Positions 1 to 6,538 of a DNA stretch of 6,538 bases are shown here, piece by piece. A program made the translations under genes and the position numbers. Under the pieces are notes generated by a model, which searched no databases, was not told where the DNA came from, and saw only the letters and a program-made list of their open reading frames with translations. How positions within the stretch are numbered: the first letter of the stretch is position 1; the number at the start of each line of letters is the position of its first letter. Source of the DNA: JAWXCH01 sp034440595 (GTDB taxonomy: Bacteria; Planctomycetota; Planctomycetia; Pirellulales; JALHPA01); the NCBI GenBank assembly GCA_034440595.1, contig JAWXCH010000185.1, positions 1 through 6,538 on the forward strand, read 5' to 3'.

Positions 1-1886
1 AAGCCGAAGTTCTTTTGGATCGTGCTATCGCCATTTTTGAACGAACCAGAAGCAACCCGCGGGTTTTATTCCAATGCTATCAGACGCGCGGCGAAATTTC
101 CTGGGCTGCCGGTCGTAAAAGTGAAGCAGAAACCGACCTGCACTTGGCAATGGATCTGGCGGAAGCCATTCGTAGCAAGAGTGGTGGAGCCGGTCGTGAA
201 CGAGCGCGGTCGTTTTCTAACTTTGCGGAAGTCTTTGAAATAATGGTCGCCTGGCAGGTTGAACGCCAGGACGTCAGCAAAGCACTCTCGGCAATCGAAC
301 GGGGTCGCGCTCGATCATTGCAGGACGAGATGAACCTGCGTGGTGCCAATATTGATGCTGGCCGAACAGTCGCCGAGAAAGAAGCCGCGGTGGCTCGTGA
401 AGACGAGCTGAATAAAAAGATATCATTCTTAGAATCTAGACTATCTGTGTTTCCAGCGCCGACCAATGGACAAAAATCCGAAGTATATGAAGCGCTGGTT
501 TACGAACTCTCGCTTGCTCGCAAGCTTTTGTACGAGCACGATCGTGATCGCCGAAACAATAGTCCGGTCTACCGCAATCTGCTGGCGGTTGGAGGAGGGA
601 CATTGCGGATCAGCCAGCTACAACGTCGCCTGGAAGAATCGCGCGGCCATATGCTGGTTTATATGATCGGTGAAAAAGGGAGTTACCTGGTCAGTATTCG
701 CTCTCAGTCGGCTGAACTGTTTGCTCTGAATTTGGATGCGAAACTGGCCAAGACTCTCGGCACCACTAAAGGACCGCTCACCGATGACAAGATGCGTCAG
801 ATTTTGATGCACGAGGACAAGGGTGGTGTACTGCAGCAAATATCTGATCCGAAACAGCCAGTTCCAGTCGATCGCCTGCATGCGCTGTGGCAAGTCTTGC
901 TACCGGACAGCGTTCAGACGCAACTGACCGGAGCGGAAACCGAACGGATTCTGATTGTACCGGATGGAGCGCTGACATTGCTCCCCTTTGAAACTCTGGT
1001 CGTCAAGACCGAGCCAAAACCGAAGTACCTGCTCGAAGTTGCCGCACCGGTATTGTATGCCCCTTCTGCAACGGTGCTTTATAACCTGTATCAGCGCCCT
1101 GCCGATACGACAGCAGTCGCAGACAGGCACGTGGTCACTATTGGCAATCCGACGTACACCAATAGCACCAACAACAACACTGCTCATTCAGATCAAATAG
1201 CGGCAAGCGGCACCTCTCGCTATGGTGGACATGGCCCATTGGCACCGCTTCCCAATACCGGTATCGAAGCACAGTGGGTCGCCGACATTTTTGGAAAAGT
1301 CGGAATGCAAGTCTCTCGCCTGTTGGCGGCCGAAGCCACGGAAGCAAATTTGCGCAGCGGACTGGGTAATTGCCAAATGGCCCACTTGGCTTGTCACGGT
1401 TTGGTCGATCAGACCTATGGAAATTTCTTCGGTGCCTTGGCTTTGACGCCAGGCTCAGGCTCCACGAGCAAATCGTCGAACGATGGATTCCTGACACTGG
1501 CCGAAGTTTACCAGTTGGATCTCAGTAAGTGCGAACTTACCATTCTTAGCGCCTGCCAGACCAATTACGGTCCCCAACAGCAAGGGGAAGGAACCTGGGC
1601 CATGTCGCGCGGATTCCTGGTGGCCGGCTCACGGCGGATTGTGGCCAGCAACTGGCTGGTGGACGACGAAGCGGCGGCCAGCCTGATCAGCTATTTCTGC
1701 GGTGGTCTAGCCAAGCCGTACAAAGCGGGTACAGGCGGCGCTACCGGGGCGGCAGAAACAGCGAAGCCTGCGTTGTCACAAGACTATGCCCTGGCGTTAC
1801 AGGCCAGTAAGCGCTGGATCGCGGGCCAGGACAAATGGCGACACCCGTACTACTGGGGTGCCTTGGTCCTGGTCGGACCGGAATAG
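1..1886 (+). CDS. TPR-CHAT domain protein (caspase-like cysteine peptidase family), 5'-truncated
   Basis: The reading frame is open to the left edge (phase begins at base 3), so the true start lies outside. The TTG at 15 is only the first start-like codon and is used here for numbering. Residues about 17-50 and 67-105 look like TPR helical pairs, the second ending in the ALSAIERGRARSL segment that typically precedes CHAT regions. Residues about 118-182 are charged and helical, possibly coiled coil. The CHAT domain (Caspase HetF Associated with Tprs, clan CD) fills about 200-623: the LIVPDGALTLLPFETL segment near 313-328, the ACHG motif with candidate catalytic His461, SACQT with Cys514, and the closing HPYYWGALVLVG. 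Both catalytic residues are present, so it is probably active. No export signal is visible in the part present. CHAT proteins are processing proteases or effectors in several bacterial systems; the substrate here is unknown. The stop is 68 bp before the next, co-directional caspase gene. Family call is firm, role is not. Confidence 0.93.
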   Translation, partial: AEVLLDRAIAIFERTRSNPRVLFQCYQTRGEISWAAGRKSEAETDLHLAMDLAEAIRSKSGGAGRERARSFSNFAEVFEIMVAWQVERQDVSKALSAIERGRARSLQDEMNLRGANIDAGRTVAEKEAAVAREDELNKKISFLESRLSVFPAPTNGQKSEVYEALVYELSLARKLLYEHDRDRRNNSPVYRNLLAVGGGTLRISQLQRRLEESRGHMLVYMIGEKGSYLVSIRSQSAELFALNLDAKLAKTLGTTKGPLTDDKMRQILMHEDKGGVLQQISDPKQPVPVDRLHALWQVLLPDSVQTQLTGAETERILIVPDGALTLLPFETLVVKTEPKPKYLLEVAAPVLYAPSATVLYNLYQRPADTTAVADRHVVTIGNPTYTNSTNNNTAHSDQIAASGTSRYGGHGPLAPLPNTGIEAQWVADIFGKVGMQVSRLLAAEATEANLRSGLGNCQMAHLACHGLVDQTYGNFFGALALTPGSGSTSKSSNDGFLTLAEVYQLDLSKCELTILSACQTNYGPQQQGEGTWAMSRGFLVAGSRRIVASNWLVDDEAAASLISYFCGGLAKPYKAGTGGATGAAETAKPALSQDYALALQASKRWIAGQDKWRHPYYWGALVLVGPE

Positions 1887-1943
1887 AACGAACCATCCAA
1901 ATTACATCCATCACAACTCAGTTCTGCTGACCAACGTTTTCTC

Positions 1944-1947
1944 GGAG
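1944..1947 (+). promoter_or_regulatory. Shine-Dalgarno site of the caspase gene
   Basis: GGAG lies 7 nt upstream of the ATG at 1955. It supports that start, which also gives a clean signal peptide. It is the best-placed ribosome binding site in the window. The 68-bp gap around it (1887-1954) shows no hairpin followed by a T run, consistent with cotranscription with the CHAT gene. Confidence 0.6.
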
Positions 1948-1954
1948 TCTTCTG

Positions 1955-4048
1955 ATGAATCTGCCAAAAAAATCACTTCCATATTACTTGCAGGGCGTGC
2001 TGGCGGTGCTGCTGGCAATTGGTGGCCAAATATCGAATCAAGCAGCCGCACAGACAGCGCCAATCAACGGCCAGACCTGGGCCTACTTGGTTGGCGCGGA
2101 AAACTACGAAAAGGCTGGCAAGTTGACCTATACCGTTAACGACGTTCGCAAATTGGCCAATGCCTTGACGCAGTATGGCGGGGCTAATGCCGGCAACATT
2201 GTCACCATTACAGATCAAGAAGCCGACCGTTCGCGTCAACCGTACCAGAAGAGCATTATGGCAACGCTGCCGGAGGCGCTGAAACAAGCCGGCCCGGCGG
2301 ATACGATGATCGTCTACTTCAGCGGGCACGGATTTCGCGATGACGCTGGCAAGCTCTACCTGGCTCCGCTCGAATGCGATCCGGCCAATCCGGTGGCGAG
2401 CGGTGTGCCGGTCGCCTGGGTTCGCGAGCAAATTCTGGCTTGCAAAGCGGGTACCAAGTTGCTGATTTTGGACGCCTGCCACGCCGGTGCCGATAAAGGT
2501 GAGTCGTCGCCATCGGTCAGTGCCAAGGATATCGGCGATGAATTCAAAACAGCGGCTGGGGTGATCACGCTGGCCAGCTCCACCGCCGACGAATCCAGCC
2601 AGATCTGGCAATTCAAGGAACAGTCGCTGTTCAGCTACTGGCTGACACAAGGTTTGAAGGGACACGCCGATACCAACGGCGACGGAACCATCAACATTGA
2701 CGAGATTTATGAGTACGTCCACGGCCACGTCAGTCAGACTGCGAAGGTGCGTTTTACTCGCCCACAAACCCCGGTGCGCATTGTTGGTCCTAGCATCACC
2801 GGCGTACCAACCGTGCTGCGATTGCAACCACAGGCGTTGAAGCAGGTTGTCGCCGATATGGCGGAGCAGCTTTCGGGTGTGATGGAAGAGCGGCAGCTAG
2901 CCCGACTAGGCGTATTGGAATTTACCAACGACACCAAAGTCGGTGAGATGCTGGGGGCGAATTTTGGTCTGCTGGGACGATATTGTTCGGAAGAACTGGA
3001 GCGCAACCTGACTGATCGCGCTGCGGGCAAGTATCAGGTGGTCGAACGTAGTCGCCTGCAAGAAGCGCTGAAAAAGAACTCTTTCCAACTGGCCGATTTT
3101 TCGTCCGGTGACAAGCTTCGGCAGCTATCAAAAACGACCGGGGGCATGCCAGTGATTGCTCGCGGTACGCTGTTCGATCGCAATGGTCGCACCGTCAGCT
3201 TGCGCTGCAAGCTCGTTGAAACGGAAGGGGATTCGACACTGGCCAGTGTCGGTGGGATCGTTCAACTGAACGAGTCGGAATGGGGGATGCTGGGCCGCAG
3301 TGTCGAACTGGCATTCAACGAACGTTTCCCGGCTCCGGTCCCAGGCGTAGAGCCGGTTCCTATCGACGATTACGTGGTGAATGTGGCCGACGACAAATCT
3401 CGCGGGCCGCATCCAATGGAAAACCGTGAGTTCGCGTTTCCACTGACGTTCATGGTCGGTGGCAAGCAGCGGATGCCGGTCTTTAAGAAGGTCGGCGAAG
3501 GAAACGAAGAGCGAACGGAGTGTTTTCTGCCGGTACGTGCTGGCGAAGTGCTGAGCATTCGTGTCGAAAACCGTAGTGGCGATCTCGCCATGATGCGACT
3601 GCTGGTCGACGGCCTGAATACGCTGCCGCAAAAAGAGGTCGACAAGGGTGTCAGCACCTACGTCTGGGGAAAGCGTGTCAACCTGGCGGATGCGAGAGCC
3701 TGGATACTGGATCCGGCCAAGTTGCGGTCCAAGAAAAAGGTCTGGACCATCAATGGCTTTGTCACCGATACCGGCGCTCAGGGCAAATTGCGCGAGTTTA
3801 TGGTTGTCGACGCCGATCAATCGCTGGCTGCGCGGCAGAAATTCACCGATCAAATCGGCCTGATTACCGCCGCATTTTACCAGGTTGTGCCGACGAATCC
3901 AGGCAACACGGAACGTGGTGGTGATCTGGGGATTGGTGCCGGTGCCGAACGATCCGCGGACCTCACCGAACGCAATGCGGAAATAGGTAATATGCTTTCG
4001 GTAGTACATATCCGCTACGTCGACGCGGATACTTTGAAGTCACATTAA
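1955..4048 (+). CDS. secreted caspase family (C14) protein with EF-hand, CsgG/FlgO-like and C-terminal beta-rich regions
   Basis: This 697-residue protein starts at an ATG with a well-spaced GGAG. Residues 1-32 form a Sec signal peptide (KK, hydrophobic core VLAVLLAIGG, likely cleavage after AAA) with no lipobox Cys, so the product is probably soluble in the periplasm or outside. Residues about 40-235 are a caspase/metacaspase-like domain: TVNDVRKLANAL, YFSGHG with His125 and LLILDACHAG with Cys175. Asp173, two before Cys175, matches the S1-pocket Asp of metacaspases and suggests cleavage after Arg or Lys (inference). Residues 239-250 (DTNGDGTINIDE) are a canonical EF-hand calcium loop. Residues about 316-440 (GVLEF, VVERSRLQEAL, VIARGTLFDRNGRTVSLRCKL) resemble the CsgG/FlgO outer-membrane-associated fold. 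Residues about 490-645 are beta-rich and include LLVDGLNTL, a style seen in planctomycete secreted proteins; I cannot name this domain. The tail 646-697 is rich in Gly, Ala and Glu. It follows the CHAT gene closely, probably in one operon. Caspase assignment is firm, CsgG-like assignment moderate. Confidence 0.92.
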   Translation: MNLPKKSLPYYLQGVLAVLLAIGGQISNQAAAQTAPINGQTWAYLVGAENYEKAGKLTYTVNDVRKLANALTQYGGANAGNIVTITDQEADRSRQPYQKSIMATLPEALKQAGPADTMIVYFSGHGFRDDAGKLYLAPLECDPANPVASGVPVAWVREQILACKAGTKLLILDACHAGADKGESSPSVSAKDIGDEFKTAAGVITLASSTADESSQIWQFKEQSLFSYWLTQGLKGHADTNGDGTINIDEIYEYVHGHVSQTAKVRFTRPQTPVRIVGPSITGVPTVLRLQPQALKQVVADMAEQLSGVMEERQLARLGVLEFTNDTKVGEMLGANFGLLGRYCSEELERNLTDRAAGKYQVVERSRLQEALKKNSFQLADFSSGDKLRQLSKTTGGMPVIARGTLFDRNGRTVSLRCKLVETEGDSTLASVGGIVQLNESEWGMLGRSVELAFNERFPAPVPGVEPVPIDDYVVNVADDKSRGPHPMENREFAFPLTFMVGGKQRMPVFKKVGEGNEERTECFLPVRAGEVLSIRVENRSGDLAMMRLLVDGLNTLPQKEVDKGVSTYVWGKRVNLADARAWILDPAKLRSKKKVWTINGFVTDTGAQGKLREFMVVDADQSLAARQKFTDQIGLITAAFYQVVPTNPGNTERGGDLGIGAGAERSADLTERNAEIGNMLSVVHIRYVDADTLKSH

Positions 4049-4057
4049 GGCTTTAGA

Positions 4058-4259
4058 TTTACCGCAGAGGCCACCGAGCAGAACGCAGAGGAGAAACCTC
4101 CCCATATCCAGTCCATCCCGTTCATCCTTGTTCATTCTTTCTTTTGTTTTTTTATTGAACAAGGATGGACAAGATTCACAGGATAAAAGTGGGATTAGAA
4201 CTGGGGTTGATTTCTCCCCTCTGCGCGTCCTTCGCGCTCTCTGCGGCCTCTGCGGTGAA
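4058..4259 (+). repeat. composite palindromic intergenic repeat, copy 1
   Basis: This 202-nt element fills most of the gap after the caspase gene, starting 10 nt past its stop. The left arm begins TTTACCGCAGAGG and the right arm ends CCTCTGCGGTGAA. ACCGCAGAGGCC (4061-4072) pairs perfectly with 4245-4256, and CGCAGAGGAGAAA (4084-4096) pairs with 4211-4225 apart from two extra C. Inside, 4105-4134 pairs with 4156-4185 at 24 of 30 positions, including a perfect 12-bp stem (4123-4134 with 4156-4167) around a T-rich 21-nt loop. The whole can fold as one long interrupted hairpin. A second copy lies inverted at 5345-5537. Open frames across it read as low-complexity text and are not genes. Similar GCAGAGG repeats occur between genes in various environmental bacteria (recollection, not searched). 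It could also limit transcription into the next gene. Confidence 0.88.
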
Positions 4260-4373
4260 TGAAAAGGCGCAGCGTTGCATGGGTGCTTCGGGTTGATCTG
4301 AGGGGCAATCTTGGTGCTACATTTAGATAGTGCCGCTTGCAGGATGGCGTGCCGAACCGGACAATGCTTTGGT

Positions 4374-5285
4374 ATGCCACAACTGCCGACAACAGAACGA
4401 TCATATCGCTTTTGGAGACCGCGATTCCGCGTCTCAGTCTGGCGCGGAATCGCAATTGCGCTGCCGCCGATTCTGACGATTGTGATCCTGCTCTGGATCG
4501 CGGGCACAGTCGAGTCGTATCTGCTCAAACCGGTGGAAGATACCGCCAGGCAAGCGATCGTTTGGTCGTTCGCCGACATCCGGGTGCTGCCACGCGGCAA
4601 TACCGATCGCTCGCCTCAGATGGAATTCGACGGTCAGCCATATCAGCGGCTGCGAAACGGGGACTACATTCCCCAGAATGTGTACGACTGGCTGCGTGCG
4701 AATGTTGCTGACGAGCCGGTACAGATCAACGGTGTCTGGACGGAATCATGGTCCAAACGTGGCGAGATGGCCTATGTCAGCTATGTCGACGCACGCTACC
4801 TGCGCCGCAGCATCGTCCTGCCTGTGTTTCTGATTGGCTTTATTTTGCTATTGTATTTCATCGGCAAGCTACTGGCCGTCGGCTTTGGCGAGTTCATCGA
4901 CCGCGGAATTCAGCGGCTCCCCTTGATTCGCTCGATCTATGGTTCGGTCAAGAAAGTCACGAACTTCGTCTTTGTCGATAGCAAGGTGCATTACAAGCGG
5001 GTCGTGGCGATTGAGTACCCACGGAAGGGGATCTGGTCGATCGGGCTGGTCACGGGCGAAGGGGTGAGCGAAGTGGGCAATGCGGCGCGCGAGCCATGCG
5101 TGACGGTGCTGCTACCCGGTTCGCCAACTCCCATCACCGGATACTGCGTCATGGTGCCGACGCGCGAGACGCACGACTTAAACATGACAATCGATCAGGC
5201 GCTGCATTTTTATATCAGCGGCGGAGTGGTCGTTCCGCCGCTCCAGCAGACAACGCTGGAAAATCAGACGTTGCTGCAACCCTAG
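4374..5285 (+). CDS. DUF502 family membrane protein
   Basis: Function is unknown; the family includes the plant COV/LCV membrane proteins. From the ATG at 4374 the product is 303 residues. Membrane segments lie at about 22-46 (IAIALPPILTIVILLWIAGT) and 146-170 (IVLPVFLIGFILLLYFIGKL). Family hallmarks follow: LPLIRSIYGSVKKV (182-195), VVAIEYPRKGIWSIGLVTGEG (210-230, a beta-rich soluble part), VTVLLPGSPTPITGYCVMVP (243-262) and the terminal ISGGVVVPP (281-289). The loop between the membrane segments is about 100 residues, which appears longer than usual for a family of mostly 200-230 residues. The start is uncertain. A TTG at 4311 has GAGGGG 5 nt upstream but adds 21 residues with three Cys that look non-coding, and an ATG at 4344 also fits the frame. 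I prefer 4374, though it lacks a clear ribosome binding site. The gene sits between two inverted repeat copies. Confidence 0.88.
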   Translation: MPQLPTTERSYRFWRPRFRVSVWRGIAIALPPILTIVILLWIAGTVESYLLKPVEDTARQAIVWSFADIRVLPRGNTDRSPQMEFDGQPYQRLRNGDYIPQNVYDWLRANVADEPVQINGVWTESWSKRGEMAYVSYVDARYLRRSIVLPVFLIGFILLLYFIGKLLAVGFGEFIDRGIQRLPLIRSIYGSVKKVTNFVFVDSKVHYKRVVAIEYPRKGIWSIGLVTGEGVSEVGNAAREPCVTVLLPGSPTPITGYCVMVPTRETHDLNMTIDQALHFYISGGVVVPPLQQTTLENQTLLQP

Positions 5286-5344
5286 TTTGAATAACCGAAA
5301 AGGAGATATAACCCGACGCACCGGAATTGAAGTAGCGAATTTTG
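5286..5344 (+). other. gap between DUF502 gene and repeat copy 2, with an orphan Shine-Dalgarno-like AAGGAG
   Basis: The 59 bases after the DUF502 stop contain AAAAGGAGATATA (5298-5310), a strong ribosome-binding-like sequence. No start codon stands at a usable distance: the nearest in reach, TTG at 5327, meets TAG after two codons. No terminator hairpin was seen. It may be chance, or a remnant of a leader lost when the region was rearranged. Confidence 0.3.
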
Positions 5345-5537
5345 TTCACCGCAGAGGCCGCAGAGAGCGCGAAGGAAGCGCAGAGGAAGAAAACAACCCT
5401 AGGCTCCAATACCACTGTTATCCTGTGCATCCTGTTTATATTAAAAATTGAAGAAAGTCTTAACAAGGATAAACGGGATGGACTGGATAGCAGGGTGGTT
5501 TCTTCTCTGCGTTCTGCTCTGTGTCCTCTGCGGTAAA
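5345..5537 (-). repeat. composite palindromic intergenic repeat, copy 2 (inverted)
   Basis: This 193-nt element is the reverse-oriented counterpart of 4058-4259. Its TTCACC arm (from 5345) matches the other copy's TTCACC arm at 41 of 42 positions, and its TTTACC arm (ending 5537) matches at 38 of 41. The centre is more diverged but keeps TATCCAGTCCATCCCGTT (reading the minus strand). The ends pair: ACCGCAGAGG at 5348-5357 with 5525-5534. The inner stem 5419-5439 pairs with 5469-5489 at 18 of 21 positions around a 29-nt AT-rich loop. It lies between the DUF502 stop and hemC, ending 39 nt before the hemC start. No target-site duplication is visible. Short frames across it are translations of the repeat. 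Confidence 0.88.
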
Positions 5538-5576
5538 AGTTGCAATTCCAGCGTGTGGGGTTATTAGAAAAACGCA

Positions 5577-6503
5577 TTGAACAGTTCAGCGGTTCGCATC
5601 GGCACTCGCGCTAGTCCCCTGGCCCGTTGGCAAGCCAATTGGGTCGCCGATCAACTGCGCGCCCTGCAGGTCACCGTGGAACTCGTGCTGATCACGACCC
5701 AGGGGGATGTCCAACAACAAGGCCCCATCGGTGACATCGGCACCAGCGGCGTGTTTACCAAGGAACTGCAGCGCGCACTGCTGGACAATCGCATCGATCT
5801 GGCCGTACATAGCCTGAAGGACTTACCGACCGATGTTGTGCCCGGCCTGTCGCTAGCGGCGGTCCCTGTGCGCGAGTCGCATCGTGATGCACTACTCAGC
5901 CGCACAGGACTGCCGCTGTTAGCGCTACCGGCCGGTGCCAAAATCGGCACCGGGAGCATGCGGCGCAGCAGTCAGCTATTGCATGCACGGCAAGATTTGC
6001 AGATTGCCGATGTGCGCGGCAATGTCGATACGCGACTGCGAAAACTGCACGACGGCGAGTACGACGCCTTGATTCTGGCCGAAGCCGGGCTGCGACGGCT
6101 GGGACTCGATTCACAAATCACGGAGCTACTGCCACTGGAATCCTTCCTGCCGGCCATCGGCCAGGGAGCACTGGGCCTGGAAACACGCGAAAACGACACC
6201 GCCACGCGGGCACTGCTGCAACCGATCGACGATCCGGCGACGCATGCCTCCGTCCTGGCCGAACGAGGCATGCTGGCGGCACTCCGCGGAGGATGCCTGG
6301 CACCAATCGGCGGCTGGGCACGAATCGACGCTTCCGGCAAGCTGCACTTGGAGGGAACCGTTTTGAACCCCAGCGGGACCGAACGGCGGTATGCTTCGGC
6401 CGGCAGGGCAATCGGCCAGCCGGTCCAACTGGGCCAGCAAGTTGCCAAGTTACTGCTGGATCAAGGAGCCGCGGAGTTGATCAATTCGGCTCGAAAGGCC
6501 TGA
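5577..6503 (+). CDS. hemC: hydroxymethylbilane synthase (porphobilinogen deaminase)
   Basis: HemC joins four porphobilinogen molecules into hydroxymethylbilane in the cytoplasm, a common step to heme, siroheme and related tetrapyrroles. The product is 308 residues, a normal full length. It opens with VRIGTRASPLARWQA (6-20). Substrate-binding parts are visible: AVHSLKDLPT with catalytic Asp82 (equivalent to E. coli Asp84), GTGSMRRSSQL (125-135, Arg129/Arg130) and DVRGNVDTRLRK (145-156). LPAIGQGALGLE (191-202) is a further family signature. The dipyrromethane cofactor attaches at Cys240 in LRGGCLAPIG. The start is TTG at 5577: an in-frame TAG at 5565 excludes any longer start, and the N-terminus matches the family. 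No Shine-Dalgarno is close. It follows DUF502 but is separated by the repeat, so linkage between the two is unclear, and no other heme gene is in the window. Confidence 0.97.
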   Translation: MNSSAVRIGTRASPLARWQANWVADQLRALQVTVELVLITTQGDVQQQGPIGDIGTSGVFTKELQRALLDNRIDLAVHSLKDLPTDVVPGLSLAAVPVRESHRDALLSRTGLPLLALPAGAKIGTGSMRRSSQLLHARQDLQIADVRGNVDTRLRKLHDGEYDALILAEAGLRRLGLDSQITELLPLESFLPAIGQGALGLETRENDTATRALLQPIDDPATHASVLAERGMLAALRGGCLAPIGGWARIDASGKLHLEGTVLNPSGTERRYASAGRAIGQPVQLGQQVAKLLLDQGAAELINSARKA

Positions 6504-6538
6504 TACCGTGCAGATAGCCTCACTCTTCTGGCTTCAAT

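Noticed and set aside
1..1886. CRISPR type III-E (Craspase) or gasdermin-linked CHAT system
   Set aside because: There is no CRISPR array, Cas effector or gasdermin-like small hydrophobic protein in the window, and the TPR part visible here is short. The upstream sequence is missing, so it cannot be fully excluded.
1973..2827. Long minus-strand open frame of 284 codons opposite the caspase gene
   Set aside because: It is antisense to a gene with clear catalytic motifs; the translation shows no recognisable domain and is explained by GC-biased codon use on the sense strand.
3128..4009. Minus-strand open frame of 293 codons opposite the caspase C-terminus
   Set aside because: It lies fully within the sense gene, has no recognised domain and no supporting start context.
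4123..4167. Hairpin with T-rich loop as a terminator of the caspase gene
   Set aside because: The T run lies inside the loop and not after the stem, so it is not a standard intrinsic terminator. It is better explained as part of the repeat.
4040..4600. Minus-strand open frame of 186 codons through repeat copy 1
   Set aside because: Its middle is a translation of the palindromic repeat (runs such as RPQRARRTRR), and its remainder is antisense to the DUF502 gene.
5323..5549. GGAATTG / CAATTCC pair flanking repeat copy 2 as an extension of the palindrome or insertion scar
   Set aside because: Only 7 bp match and there is no equivalent around copy 1, so chance is likely.
5540..5566. Possible hemC promoter (TTGCAA, then TTATTA)
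   Set aside because: The spacer is only 15 bp and the boxes are weak matches. Planctomycete promoters cannot be called on this alone.
5215..5577. Minus-strand frame of 120 codons and a plus-strand frame at 5342-5536
   Set aside because: Both read through repeat copy 2. Such frames are low-complexity shadows of the GCAGAG repeats.
6508..6538. GTG-initiated open frame (VQIASLFWLQ) running off the right edge
   Set aside because: Ten codons with no ribosome site cannot be called a gene, although the next gene could begin here.

Overview
The window has four genes, all on the + strand: the 3' part of a TPR-CHAT protease-like gene (1-1886), a secreted caspase-like protein (1955-4048), a DUF502 membrane protein (about 4374-5285) and hemC (5577-6503). 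The gene styles point to a planctomycete, possibly of the Pirellula group: a CHAT protein next to a secreted multidomain caspase, poor use of Shine-Dalgarno sites, TTG starts and moderately high GC. This is inference from gene content, because no rRNA or other taxonomic marker is present.

Region 1 (1-4048) holds two clan CD cysteine-peptidase-like genes only 68 bp apart with no visible terminator between them, so they are probably one transcript. The first lacks its start (off the left edge) and runs TPR helices, a helical linker, then a CHAT domain with His461 and Cys514. The second has a signal peptide, a caspase/C14 domain (His125, Cys175), a canonical EF-hand calcium loop, a CsgG/FlgO-like domain and a C-terminal beta-rich region. 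One is without a visible export signal in the part present, and the other is exported. They could form a two-compartment proteolytic module, but substrates and function cannot be read from the sequence.

Region 2 (4049-5576) holds the DUF502 gene between two copies of a roughly 195-200 nt composite palindromic repeat (4058-4259 and 5345-5537) in opposite orientation. Each copy has distinguishable outer arms (TTCACCGCAGAGG on one side, TTTACCGCAGAGG on the other) and an inner stem near an AT-rich loop. The arms are nearly identical between copies and the centres differ. One inner base pair changes on both sides between copies (C-G to T-A), which suggests the folded form matters.

Region 3 (5577-6503) is a complete hemC for heme biosynthesis. 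It starts at TTG, 39 nt downstream of the second repeat, with no clear ribosome binding site. The last 35 bases hold nothing certain.
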